From CAUZRD01 sp963582255 (lineage in GTDB: Bacteria > Pseudomonadota > Alphaproteobacteria > Rhizobiales > TMED25): DNA of 37,484 bases. This document shows positions 28,396 to 36,126 of the stretch, piece after piece. Below the pieces are notes generated by a model. That model was given only the letters and a program-made list of their open reading frames with translations, made no database searches and was not told where the DNA came from. The position numbers and the translations under genes were made by a program. Each line of letters begins with the position of its first letter. The first letter of the stretch is position 1. The stretch is from NCBI GenBank assembly GCA_963582255.1, contig CAUZRD010000001.1, forward strand, positions 1 to 37,484, read 5' to 3'.

Positions 28396-28515
28396 CTTTA
28401 CCTTCCAATCTCCTATCACGTCCATTTAATAAAGCACGCAGATGTGCACGTACGTATATAATTACAAGTTGTTCGCATGAGAACATGGTGCAAGGATCTA
28501 CAGATCAACTTCAAA

Positions 28516-29670
28516 TCACGATCCGAGTTTAAGTTTGCGCGCCAATGTATCCAACCGGCTAAATTGTTCGGCACGACCCACAAAAATATCGCGTGCGCTT
28601 TTATAGACTGCATGCGCATCATCCCGACGGCCAAGCACCACATAAGCCCGCATAAGCCTCAGCCAACCTTCCAGATCATCAGGGTTTTCTTTCAAACGCT
28701 CCGCAAGTCCAAAAACCATGGCATTTATCATTGTGCGGCGATTCTCCAAGCTCATCTGTCCAGCCGCAGCAATATCTTCGACCGTCGGTCTAATCTGCTG
28801 AGTCCCGCTAGAGAACGTTTGACCCAGGGCTTCATCGCCGCCGTTCAAATCGTTAATTTGCCGACGTACTTCGTCTACCCAGCCTACCCCTTCAGGTGAA
28901 AGTTTTAGTATTTTCTCCCAAATTTTACGCGCACGTTCACGATCACCCTCCTGAACAGCCGCTAATCCCAGGTAGTAGAGCGGGGTTAAATCCGTTGAAT
29001 CGAGTTCAACAGCACGCTCAAAGGAACGCCGTGCGATAGCATCAACCATGCCGTTAACCATCAACATACGTGCCTCACCAAGAGATGAAAGGCGCCTCGC
29101 CGTTTCTCCTCCGAGTTGAATAGAGCGGTCGAAGGCGTTGACGGCATCGCCAAACCGGCGCAGGCGCATATAAGCCGGACCAATCATCTCCCAGCCCTTC
29201 ATATCGGTCGGATTTTTCTGCAAATGACGTTCGATTCGCTCGACAAGACTGGCTAAATCCTGATTTTCTACAACTTCAATTTGGCGTGAAGCAAAAGGCT
29301 GCTGCGGGAGGTTTGGCGCGCCTGATTGCAAATATCCACCGAGAGCAATAGCTGGAACTGCTAAAATGATAGAAATGCTCACGGCCGTTCTTTTCCCAGG
29401 ATGAACATCACCATGAATGCAGGTATTTTTATCGTCGGCAACTAATATCCGACGCAAAATTTCGGTACGAGCATATTCAGCATCATTTTCTGAAATGAGA
29501 CTGCGCGCCAAGTCACGGTCAATCTCGTCTAGCTGATCGCGGTAGACCACCAAGTCGTGCGCATCATCTAACCCCAGCGGAGCTTGCAAGGCTGATTTTA
29601 CAGTCAACGGATAAAGAACCGCAACCACCGCCAGCGATGCTAATAGGGCAAAAATAATCCATAACAACAT
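28516..29670 (-). CDS. ccmI: Cytochrome c biogenesis protein CcmI (TPR apocytochrome chaperone)
   Basis: CcmI (CycH) binds apocytochrome c C-termini and presents them to the CcmF/H heme lyase. The ATG at 29670 has AGCGAG 6 bases upstream; a GTG two codons earlier is too close to that site. The 384-residue protein has a first membrane span at about 4-22, a cytoplasmic loop with DLARSLISENDAEYARTEILRR, a second span near residue 100, and a periplasmic region with tetratricopeptide repeats. TPR cores include MKGWEMIGPAYMRLRRFGDAV, here split as GWEMIGPAYMRLRRFGDAV, and DLTPLYYLGLAAVQEGD. It is the first gene of the ccm set and follows a long non-coding spacer. Confidence 0.93.
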   Translation of the reverse strand: MLLWIIFALLASLAVVAVLYPLTVKSALQAPLGLDDAHDLVVYRDQLDEIDRDLARSLISENDAEYARTEILRRILVADDKNTCIHGDVHPGKRTAVSISIILAVPAIALGGYLQSGAPNLPQQPFASRQIEVVENQDLASLVERIERHLQKNPTDMKGWEMIGPAYMRLRRFGDAVNAFDRSIQLGGETARRLSSLGEARMLMVNGMVDAIARRSFERAVELDSTDLTPLYYLGLAAVQEGDRERARKIWEKILKLSPEGVGWVDEVRRQINDLNGGDEALGQTFSSGTQQIRPTVEDIAAAGQMSLENRRTMINAMVFGLAERLKENPDDLEGWLRLMRAYVVLGRRDDAHAVYKSARDIFVGRAEQFSRLDTLARKLKLGS

Positions 29671-30438
29671 GTGCACTCGCTTTTGCTCGGGTTGGGTTAC
29701 CAGAACCCACCAGCAATTTGACGCTCCTCCGCGACAACGTCAAAGTCAGAATATATTACGTGCCCACTAGCGGACACTCCAAAAGATCTATCGTATAAGA
29801 GATCAGATGATCTCTGTTCCACGTCTAGGCACCTGTCGGTATTTTCTTTCATGAGTAATGAGTGGAATGAAGTACTGTTCGATTTCTTTGCTAGTCCAAA
29901 AACCACTCACCCATCATCAAATAAAACTGCACTTATCAGAGGATATAGCTAAAAGCGACTTATGATGTAATGGTCATCGGCGCAAGTGGAACCCGACTTT
30001 AACTGTCTCTAATATGACCGCACGTGGCGCCATCAATTATACCACTGTCATCCAGGCGGACAGGTCAGATGGAAAATGTCGACGCACCTTCCCTCAAACT
30101 CCCTTTCTGGCCAGAATTGCCATGAAATAATTGTACCGCATAAATACTCGCGCGAATCGACGGCGGCATATAATGAATTATAAATTCATAACATGCACGA
30201 ACAGCACCCTTACCTACACTTGCCACCGAAATAAATATAAACGAACGTTCGGTAATAATATATTGTTCACTAGAAAACGACCGAGCATCAATAAATTTCT
30301 CGTCAATCACGAGATAATAGAAGTACAGATTTGCAAATCTACCTTTGTTTGTGATGATTTAAACGCTAGCGGGTAGCTTCGCTCCCTCGCCAATCAGAGC
30401 AGCAGACATGCAAGTGCACCGCTTTTCAGTAACGCCCC
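29671..30438. other. Palindrome-rich gene-free spacer between feuQ and ccmI
   Basis: About 770 bp without a gene I can support. Small frames on the minus strand (29697-29906 and 30065-30310) lack ribosome-binding sites and resemble no family I know. The stretch holds several perfect palindromes: 29798-29815 (18 bp), 30173-30189 (7+3+7), 30242-30251 (CGAACGTTCG), 30298-30314 (6-bp arms, 5-base loop) and 30327-30340 (14 bp). A minus-strand TGGTATAAT sits at 30036-30044. It could be the regulatory region of the ccm operon with a long leader, or the remains of a lost gene. Confidence 0.5.
30036..30044 (-). promoter_or_regulatory. Putative extended -10 promoter facing ccmI
   Basis: The minus strand reads TGGTATAAT, identical to the 9-mer ahead of cobC. 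A transcript would start near 30029 and run about 360 bases before the ccmI ATG, which is long for a leader. No convincing -35 box is seen at the normal distance. It may serve the ccm operon or an unrecognised short transcript in the spacer. Confidence 0.3.
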
Positions 30439-31845
30439 TCAGACACATTTTTCTCGCGTATGAGCCGGTAAGACCAATTTCGCGCTAAGGCCCCCAAGCT
30501 CTGCTCGGTTAAGTACAAAAGAGCCACGATAAATCGCCGCTATATCGGCAACAATCGAGAGTCCAAGACCAGAACCAGGCTTTGACTCGTCGAGCCTACT
30601 GCCGCGTTTCATCACCTCGGCGCATTGTTCTTCGGTAATACCGGGACCATTATCCTCGATCTCAATTGATACCATTTGCTTTCCTTGCGAGATTTTCGCA
30701 TCATCTAAGACCACTGACAGTTTGATTTTACCATTGGTCCATTTGAAGGCATTATCCAATAAATTCCCGACCATTTCCTCCAGATCCTGCTTCTCGCCGA
30801 TAAATCTTATATCACTCCGACATTCAACTTTGACCTCGATCATGCGATGTCCATGAATCTTCTCCAATGTTCGAACTATCCCAGCAATTACAGGCTCAAC
30901 TTCAGTGCTCACACCGATGATGTTAGCACTGGCCGCAACGCGAGCTCGCTCAAGGTAATGATCAATATGGCGGCGCATCAGCAACAGCTGTTCCTCAAGC
31001 TTATCTTTCAGAGTTCCTTTCGTGGCCTGCACCTCATTGGACAGAACGCTGAGCGGTGTTTTCAGAGCATGCGCTAAATTACCAACATGTGTTCTTGCCC
31101 GCTCTATAACCTCCTCATTGGCATCGAGTAGAGCGTTGACTTCATTAGATAGTGGCGCAATTTCGCTTGGATATTTTCCCGTAATGCGACGTTCTGTTCC
31201 AACACGAATTTCCTGTAATGCATCACGCAATTCACGCACAGGGCGCAAGCCATAACGAACCTGCAAAAACGCGGCGAAAACTAACCCTAGCCCTAAAATA
31301 GATAGCGCAAGAATCAGCGTTGAATTGAACGAGCGCTCTGCCTCAGCGATGTTGTTTGCATTACCCGCGACCGTGAATATCAGTAGTTCTTCGTTCGACT
31401 GGAATTTTATAGGTCGGCGAATAGCCCTCAATTCCTCTCCTCCCGGCCCAATAATATAAAACGCTGCCGGCACTTCTTGATATATTGCATCAGAGGGCAT
31501 CAGTGCCGGCATCACCGAGAAATCAAGCATCTGGTCCAGAAGCGATGGTGAGGAAATTGAACCTACGGTGCTGGAGGCCGTCGGGTCGATCTGCCAATAC
31601 CAACCGGACAGAGGAAACGAGAAACGCGGTTCGGGAAGTGCTCGGTTGACATGCAAAGAACCATCATCAGCAAAAGAAATTTCTGCAATTAGGCCTTTAA
31701 CAAAAACTTCAAGGCGCTCGTCGAAAGCACGCTCCACCGCGTCACGATAGAGTGAAGAGAGAATGAGACCGGTGGCAACAATCACCACCACGCTCCACGC
31801 GCCAGCCGATATGAGTAGCCGCGTTGTGAGGGAGCTAGGGCGCAT
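30439..31845 (-). CDS. feuQ: PhoQ/FeuQ-like sensor histidine kinase
   Basis: I choose the ATG at 31845, which overlaps the feuP stop by 11 bases and gives 468 residues. Membrane spans at about 10-32 and 176-195 flank a large periplasmic sensor domain of about 140 residues. A HAMP-like linker and the H-box NLAHALKTPLSVLSNEV with His259 follow; this ALKTPL form is characteristic of the PhoQ/FeuQ branch. Nucleotide-binding boxes are GNLLDNAFKWT, IEDNGPGI and GSGLGLSIVADIA. In Sinorhizobium, FeuPQ responds to envelope or osmotic conditions and activates cyclic glucan export. The name here rests on subfamily motifs and on position next to the ccm operon. Confidence 0.75.
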   Translation of the reverse strand: MRPSSLTTRLLISAGAWSVVVIVATGLILSSLYRDAVERAFDERLEVFVKGLIAEISFADDGSLHVNRALPEPRFSFPLSGWYWQIDPTASSTVGSISSPSLLDQMLDFSVMPALMPSDAIYQEVPAAFYIIGPGGEELRAIRRPIKFQSNEELLIFTVAGNANNIAEAERSFNSTLILALSILGLGLVFAAFLQVRYGLRPVRELRDALQEIRVGTERRITGKYPSEIAPLSNEVNALLDANEEVIERARTHVGNLAHALKTPLSVLSNEVQATKGTLKDKLEEQLLLMRRHIDHYLERARVAASANIIGVSTEVEPVIAGIVRTLEKIHGHRMIEVKVECRSDIRFIGEKQDLEEMVGNLLDNAFKWTNGKIKLSVVLDDAKISQGKQMVSIEIEDNGPGITEEQCAEVMKRGSRLDESKPGSGLGLSIVADIAAIYRGSFVLNRAELGGLSAKLVLPAHTREKCV

Positions 31846-32506
31846 CCTGCGGCGCCTCAAGGCAATAGCCAAGCCCACGGACTGTGTTGATCAGCTCAAT
31901 GCCCATCTTCTTGCGAATACGCCCAACAAAAACCTCAATGGTATTAGAATCTCGATCAAAATCCTGATCGTATAGATGTTCAACAAGTTCGGTACGCGAG
32001 ACCACCCGGCCTTGATGATGGCACAGATAAGCAAGGAGGCGGTATTCGAGGGACGTTAGCTTCACCACTCGACCATCAATCGAAACTTTTGCGGCCCTAG
32101 TATCAAGCCTCAATGGCCCACATTCAATCTCCGGTGAGGCATGGCCAGCTGCGCGGCGTAGTAGTGCGCGAACCCGTGCCAGAACTTCTTCCATATAAAA
32201 TGGCTTTGATACATAATCATCCGCCCCAGCATCAAAACCTGCAACCTTATCGCTCCAGCGATCCCGTGCGGTAAGAATCAAAACCGGCATGGCACGATTA
32301 TCGCGACGCCAACGCTCAAGCACGGTCACACCATCAATCTGGGGTAAGCCCAAATCGAGAATCACAGCATCATAAGGTTCCGTGTCACCGAGAAAGTGCC
32401 CTTCCTCACCATCGAACGCGACGTCAACTGCGTAACCGGCTTCCACAAGAGCATTTTTCAGCTGGCGATTGAGATCAGTATCATCTTCTACAACGAGAAG
32501 TCGCAT
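31835..32506 (-). CDS. feuP: PhoP/FeuP-like OmpR-family response regulator
   Basis: The ATG at 32506 is preceded by GGAGG at a 5-base spacing and gives 223 residues; an in-frame ATG at 32518 lies ahead of that site and is less likely. The receiver domain has VVEDDTD, the phosphoacceptor Asp51 in VILDLGLPQIDG, and the Lys in DDYVSKPFYMEE. The winged-helix output domain contains VVKLTSLEYRLLAYLCHHQGRVVSR and FVGRIRKKMG, seen here as two separate blocks. It overlaps feuQ downstream and follows the small secreted-protein gene by about 40 bases, so the three form one unit. Confidence 0.78.
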   Translation of the reverse strand: MRLLVVEDDTDLNRQLKNALVEAGYAVDVAFDGEEGHFLGDTEPYDAVILDLGLPQIDGVTVLERWRRDNRAMPVLILTARDRWSDKVAGFDAGADDYVSKPFYMEEVLARVRALLRRAAGHASPEIECGPLRLDTRAAKVSIDGRVVKLTSLEYRLLAYLCHHQGRVVSRTELVEHLYDQDFDRDSNTIEVFVGRIRKKMGIELINTVRGLGYCLEAPQDAP

Positions 32507-32545
32507 GATTGCCTCCAAATCTATTTTTACAAAGGCTCACAAGGG

Positions 32546-32884
32546 TTAGCGGCAATTGCCATTAGAATCGATGCGCACCACCATCACCTGATCGGCAACA
32601 AGTACGCGCACATCATAACCTAAATTGTTCCGATCTACCCGCAACACTGTACCGCCGGGCGTACATTTACGAGCAGCAGAGGCGGCCTGCCAGTTGGATC
32701 CTGGCTGAACCGATGGTGGCGCGAAAAAACGTGGCGTTGAGCCATAAGACAGCTGGGAAAAGCGCGCAAACGGGGAGACGTCAGAATGGAGAGTATTGGT
32801 GTCCTCGAGTTGTGCGGCGTGAACAGATAACACACCCAGCCACCCAGCTAGAAAAAACGCAACAATTGATAAAGCCTGCAGCAC
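32546..32884 (-). CDS. Small secreted PepSY-like protein, possible FeuN-type modulator
   Basis: The 112-residue frame begins at a GTG preceded by GGGG; no ATG exists in this frame. The first 23 residues are a clear signal peptide (LSIVAFFLAGWLGVLSVHA), probably cut after VHA. A Pro/Ser-rich stretch follows, then a C-terminal segment CTPGGTVLRVDRNNLGYDV continuing into RVLVADQVMVVRIDSNG, which resembles the strand pair of a half PepSY domain. Two cysteines could form a disulfide. Its place directly ahead of feuP-feuQ matches FeuN of Sinorhizobium, a small periplasmic protein that restrains FeuQ signalling. That match is by position, size and export, not by a residue signature I can confirm. 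Confidence 0.6.
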   Translation of the reverse strand: MLQALSIVAFFLAGWLGVLSVHAAQLEDTNTLHSDVSPFARFSQLSYGSTPRFFAPPSVQPGSNWQAASAARKCTPGGTVLRVDRNNLGYDVRVLVADQVMVVRIDSNGNCR

Positions 32885-33077
32885 GTTTCATACCCCATTC
32901 AATATGATCTAGCATCGATAGCGAGAGTGACGTGAATAGGCGATGAATGTTAACTCTTGAGATTAAGTGTTGGTCCAAGATTTTGCACTCAAGTCCTACC
33001 CTAGCTGTCATTCTTCCATGTATTTTACAAATGAAAGCAACTCAAGTTCGCGCGGCCAAAGGATAACCACAACGAAA

Positions 33078-33566
33078 TTACTTTAAAATCTTAGTTTTTT
33101 TATCGTCACCTTGATCCCACTTTACAACGTGGTTGATCAGATCATCCTGATCTACATATTGCTCACTCACCACCCTACCGCGAGCTGAAATTCCAGCTTT
33201 ATGCACGGACTTCGGATCATTGGAAACCAGCGGATGCCAGTGATAAAGATCACGTCCCTCGGAAATTAGCCGGTAGGCACAGGTGCCGGGCATCCATTCC
33301 AACTCGCTAATTGACGAAGCGGTAAAACTGATACAATCCGGGACCAATCGGTGACGATTCTCATACGACGTGCACCTACATGTGTCGCAATCAAACAAAC
33401 GGCAGGCAACATTGGTAAAGGCAAGATCACCGGTATCTATATCTTCTAGTTTGACCAAACAGCAGAGCCCACAGCCATCGCAAAGGGATTCCCATTCCTC
33501 GGTGTTCATTTGCGCCAAAGTCTTGGTACGCCAGAAAGGAATATCGTCATTATTATCATCGTTCAT
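33078..33566 (-). CDS. YcgN-type cysteine-cluster protein (UPF0260)
   Basis: Starting at the ATG at 33566, which has AAGAG upstream, gives 162 residues; upstream ATG 33587 and TTG 33593 are open but have no site. The protein begins NDDNNDD, then FWRTKTLAQMNTEEWESLCD, the usual family opening. The metal-binding cysteines appear in LCDGCGLCCLVKLED, ACRLFDCDTCRCTSYENR and VPDCISF, followed by MPGTCAYRLISEGRDLYHWHPL. This is the YkgJ/YcgN zinc/iron-chelating family, whose biochemical role is not settled. It is a single minus-strand gene, 55 bp after DUF1491. Confidence 0.9.
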   Translation of the reverse strand: MNDDNNDDIPFWRTKTLAQMNTEEWESLCDGCGLCCLVKLEDIDTGDLAFTNVACRLFDCDTCRCTSYENRHRLVPDCISFTASSISELEWMPGTCAYRLISEGRDLYHWHPLVSNDPKSVHKAGISARGRVVSEQYVDQDDLINHVVKWDQGDDKKTKILK

Positions 33567-33621
33567 GAGAATATACTCTTGCGACATAACCAAACAGCCA
33601 TAATCAATAGTGACCTAATTA

Positions 33622-33963
33622 TTAGTCATCCTCCAGACTGTCTTGTAAAAAATTCCGTCCTTCACGGTCTTCAATTTCAACTATCCATATATCGGGGTCG
33701 ATAAAAATCTGCCGGTCTGAATAGGCATCTATCTTGGCCTCACTTCCCTCAACCGCAGAGATATGCGTGCGCCACAGGCGATCATTCAGATCAAGATCTA
33801 TACCTTGAGTAGGAATATACAAGCTAGTGCCCGATTTACTGGAAACGCGGATCAGGATGGCACCAGCATCTGGATCTCCACGGCGCAGGACATAGCCAAA
33901 TGCACCCTTGGATTGGATCTGGCGAAGGTAGGCCTGCACCCAAATATCGGAACGCAATCGCAT
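33622..33963 (-). CDS. DUF1491 family protein
   Basis: This 113-residue soluble protein starts MRLRSDIWVQAYLR and contains the family blocks VLRRGDPDAGAILIRV and FIDPDIWIVEIEDREGR. DUF1491 is an alphaproteobacterial family with no assigned function. No signal peptide or membrane segment is visible. A GGAG lies about 12 bases before the ATG. Upstream, 93 bp away and in the same direction, lies the decayed peptidoglycan-binding gene, an intact neighbour of DUF1491 in relatives as I recall. It may therefore be the surviving member of a two-gene unit. Confidence 0.87.
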   Translation of the reverse strand: MRLRSDIWVQAYLRQIQSKGAFGYVLRRGDPDAGAILIRVSSKSGTSLYIPTQGIDLDLNDRLWRTHISAVEGSEAKIDAYSDRQIFIDPDIWIVEIEDREGRNFLQDSLEDD

Positions 33964-34056
33964 TTGGTTAACTTCTCCGGCAACATTACCATCAAGGCAT
34001 CGTCACCAATACAGAGCTGGGCCGGCCAGGGCACTTAATATTGAGGAAAATACTAC

Positions 34057-34754
34057 CTAGAATGGATCTCCGATGATACCTGTTCCCAACTCTTGGACTA
34101 GTTTAGGTGACAGCTCGCCAGTTCCGTACATTCCAAGATCTTCTTCAAAGCTTGTGATCGCTTCGCGGAATTTAAGAGTAACCGTACCATTGGTTACACT
34201 AGGCAGGTATCCCAATTAGAACAATCGACGTTGCATACAGATCACAAATTCTTGTTTATCCTTCTGCGCACGCGGGCGCCACCGCATCAACCTACCCACC
34301 TGTCAAGATAATGTGTTTTAGCAAATTGGCGATCGGCTCTCCGATCACATCCAAACCGGCATTGTATTCATAGTCACGTATCTCCTAGAAGATTTAAACG
34401 TAAAGAACACACCGGCCAGGACCACATCATACCCCGCAAAGCGAGTGCTTCCTGGGCCATCTGAATTAACTTTCGTTGCTCATCATGCAGATTATTCTCA
34501 AGCAGAGGGGGCGGAAAATGGGAGAGTGCTAACTCAGCCGTACACCCATATTCCAACGACGCGACAACACCCAACCCATCGCGCAAAACTGGTCCGACCT
34601 CAAGCGTAGACTCATTTTTAGATTAGCACGTCAAAACGGCAACTGCGGTAAACCCAACCGAAATAACAGTAATGCTACTGACTAACTCTGCAAACCTCAA
34701 AACCATATACGACTCTTTCGTACCCCCCCCCAGAAAACCAGCACTGACGATCAC
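34057..34754 (-). pseudogene. Decayed peptidoglycan-binding-domain membrane protein
   Basis: Translating the minus strand across frames recovers one degenerate protein of about 230 residues. Its parts, in order, are a possible GTG start at 34754 and a Gly-rich stretch; a hydrophobic anchor (LVSSITVISVGFTAVAVL); an in-frame TAA (34623-34625); LIQMAQEALALRG; a one-base shift near 34431-34437; YDVVLAGV; another shift near 34375-34392; RDYEYNAGLDVIGEP; a TAG (34292-34294); a third shift near 34260-34290; MQRRLF; a TAA (34216-34218); LGYLP, TVTLKFREAITSFEEDLG and TGELSPKLVQEL; and an ordinary stop at 34057. The two repeats (AQEAL-x-RGYD...DYEYNAGL and QRRLF-LGYLP...FREAI...TGELSPKL) fit PG_binding_1 domains. 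Several lesions of different types argue for true decay. Confidence 0.8.
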
Positions 34755-34987
34755 TGCGAAGCCTATTGTAATTTAAGGTCAAATCATGATGCGATTTTGT
34801 TTATTCGTCGAGAATAACGCCAGCTAACCTCGTAATGATCTCAATGAGATCTATCATCCTTCACCATAAATATCGTAATTAATTAAAATTTTCATCAAAT
34901 TCGTGATAAATCGACCAATGACATTTGAGCTTATCTCCAGATTCAAGTGCCATAATCAATAATCCTAATACTAATAAGGGTAATGCG

Positions 34988-35389
34988 ATGTTCCTCCTGC
35001 GCATAATATTTTGTCTTGTGGTCGTGATTATGCTGATACCAACCGGCCATCAACGCGAAAATAATCTTGCGTCTGACGAAAATAAAGATCTGTCTGTCAA
35101 TGGCGCTATCGGCGCCGCTACGGCAACGGTTTCTGACATGGCAGGATTTTGCGATCGTAATCAGCAGACCTGTAAAATTGGATCGGCCGCGTTTGAGTTG
35201 TTCCTTGCCAAAGCAGAAAACGGCGCGCGGCTGGCCTTGGAAGCTTTTTCGGGATCAGAAGATCCTTCGCCAGAAAATAATAACAGATCCCACGAAATAC
35301 ATTTAGATCGCAATACCCCAAACGTGGGAACTTTGCGTGAAAGCGACCTCAAACCAACTTGGCGCGGCCCAGGAACGGGGAGAATCTAA
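34988..35389 (+). CDS. DUF5330 family exported protein
   Basis: I choose the ATG at 34988, preceded by AAGGG, over the in-frame upstream start at 34925, because homologues begin with MFLLRxxF. The 133-residue product has an N-terminal hydrophobic segment (IIFCLVVVIMLIPTG) that is probably a signal or membrane anchor. The conserved core follows, ATATVSDMAGFCDRNQQTCKI, seen as SDMAGFC and QQTCKIGSAAFELF, with two cysteines likely paired. The C-terminal 50 residues are polar and low in predicted structure. DUF5330 is known from Alphaproteobacteria and has no established role. It is divergent from the pseudogene and lies 151 bp before the SufE gene. Confidence 0.8.
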   Translation: MFLLRIIFCLVVVIMLIPTGHQRENNLASDENKDLSVNGAIGAATATVSDMAGFCDRNQQTCKIGSAAFELFLAKAENGARLALEAFSGSEDPSPENNNRSHEIHLDRNTPNVGTLRESDLKPTWRGPGTGRI

Positions 35390-35512
35390 CCCATCCAGCT
35401 GGTCACACAATAAGGCGTCAACTCATTAAACTGACTCATTATGTTCCTAATCAAAAACAAAAAACCAAATCTAATCTTGTTTCAATCTCCGGCTCGGACT
35501 AAGTCACTTGTG

Positions 35513-35518
35513 GTAATA
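35513..35518 (+). promoter_or_regulatory. Possible -10 box of the SufE gene
   Basis: TAATAT preceded by TGG forms an extended -10 candidate 22 bases before the SufE ATG. The implied leader is short, about 15 bases, and only a weak GAG serves as ribosome-binding sequence. No -35 box is visible at the usual spacing. The candidate rests on sequence likeness alone. Confidence 0.25.
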
Positions 35519-35540
35519 TTTTTTTTGATAGCACGAGCGC

Positions 35541-35987
35541 ATGCTAACGTTTCAACAACTCATCGATGATTTTGCTTTCCTGGATAACTGGGAGGATCGC
35601 TATCGTTACGTCATAGAACTTGGCCAATCTCTACCTGAACTTAACGAAGCCCTAAAAACGGACCGAAACAAGATTCGAGGCTGCGCAAGCCAAGTCTGGC
35701 TAGTCAGCCGATGTGAGGATGATGCGCAGACCAACCGCTCACAAATGCTATTTGAGGGCGATAGCGATGCTCACATCGTCCGCGGCCTGATCTCAATATT
35801 ATTTTCGATCTACAATCACAGAAGCGCCGAGGAAATTGTCGCCATTAATAGTACTAAAATTTTAGCCGGCATTGGCCTTGACGGACACTTAAGCCCACAG
35901 CGATCTAATGGACTTGCCGCCATGGTGTCGCGAATTCACTCAGATGCGCAATTACATCTTCATCCAAACAATTCCGGATTGGCATAA
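35541..35987 (+). CDS. SufE-family cysteine desulfurase sulfur acceptor
   Basis: SufE accepts persulfide sulfur from the SufS cysteine desulfurase and passes it on for iron-sulfur cluster assembly. The 148-residue protein has the family start (FQQLIDDFAFLDNWEDRYRYVIELGQSLP, present as DDFAFLDNWEDRYRYVIELG), and the sulfur-accepting Cys48 in KIRGCASQVWL. ILAGIGLDGHLSPQRSNGLAAM is the usual C-terminal block, seen as IGLDGHLSPQRSNGL. The gene is detached from any suf operon, which is common in Alphaproteobacteria. It converges on the PAS_5 gene with 139 bp between, where I see only a short TCACA-N5-TGTGA palindrome. Confidence 0.93.
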   Translation: MLTFQQLIDDFAFLDNWEDRYRYVIELGQSLPELNEALKTDRNKIRGCASQVWLVSRCEDDAQTNRSQMLFEGDSDAHIVRGLISILFSIYNHRSAEEIVAINSTKILAGIGLDGHLSPQRSNGLAAMVSRIHSDAQLHLHPNNSGLA

Positions 35988-36126
35988 ATCAACCGCGTCA
36001 AGCTTGATGCTCAACCTCGCCGACCACCGGCTTATAGCTCTCACAAGCTCTGTGATAACAGCAACTGCAAGACAGATATCTTGATCCAGGATTCAACACT
36101 AGGATATTGATCCGTGTAATTAGATT

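Noticed and set aside
29697..29906. 69-residue minus-strand ORF between feuQ and ccmI
   Set aside because: GTG start without a ribosome-binding site, no recognisable domain or signal peptide. Kept only as part of the spacer description.
30065..30310. 81-residue minus-strand ORF and an overlapping plus-strand ORF of the same size
   Set aside because: They overlap each other, run through palindromes, and show no family likeness or start signal.
32781..33011. Alternative minus-strand frame with an MKRAAGF start near the FeuN-like gene
   Set aside because: The overlapping GTG frame at 32884 gives a proper signal peptide and a PepSY-like tail; this frame gives neither.
34860..34987. CtrA-type TTAA-N7-TTAA sites near DUF5330
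   Set aside because: TTAA half-sites occur in this AT-rich DNA but not at the required spacing.
36053..36110. TCACA-N5-TGTGA palindrome and near-repeat GATATxTTGATCC between SufE and PAS_5 genes
   Set aside because: Too short and imperfect to call a terminator or operator; the half-sites are in the opposite order to a CRP site.
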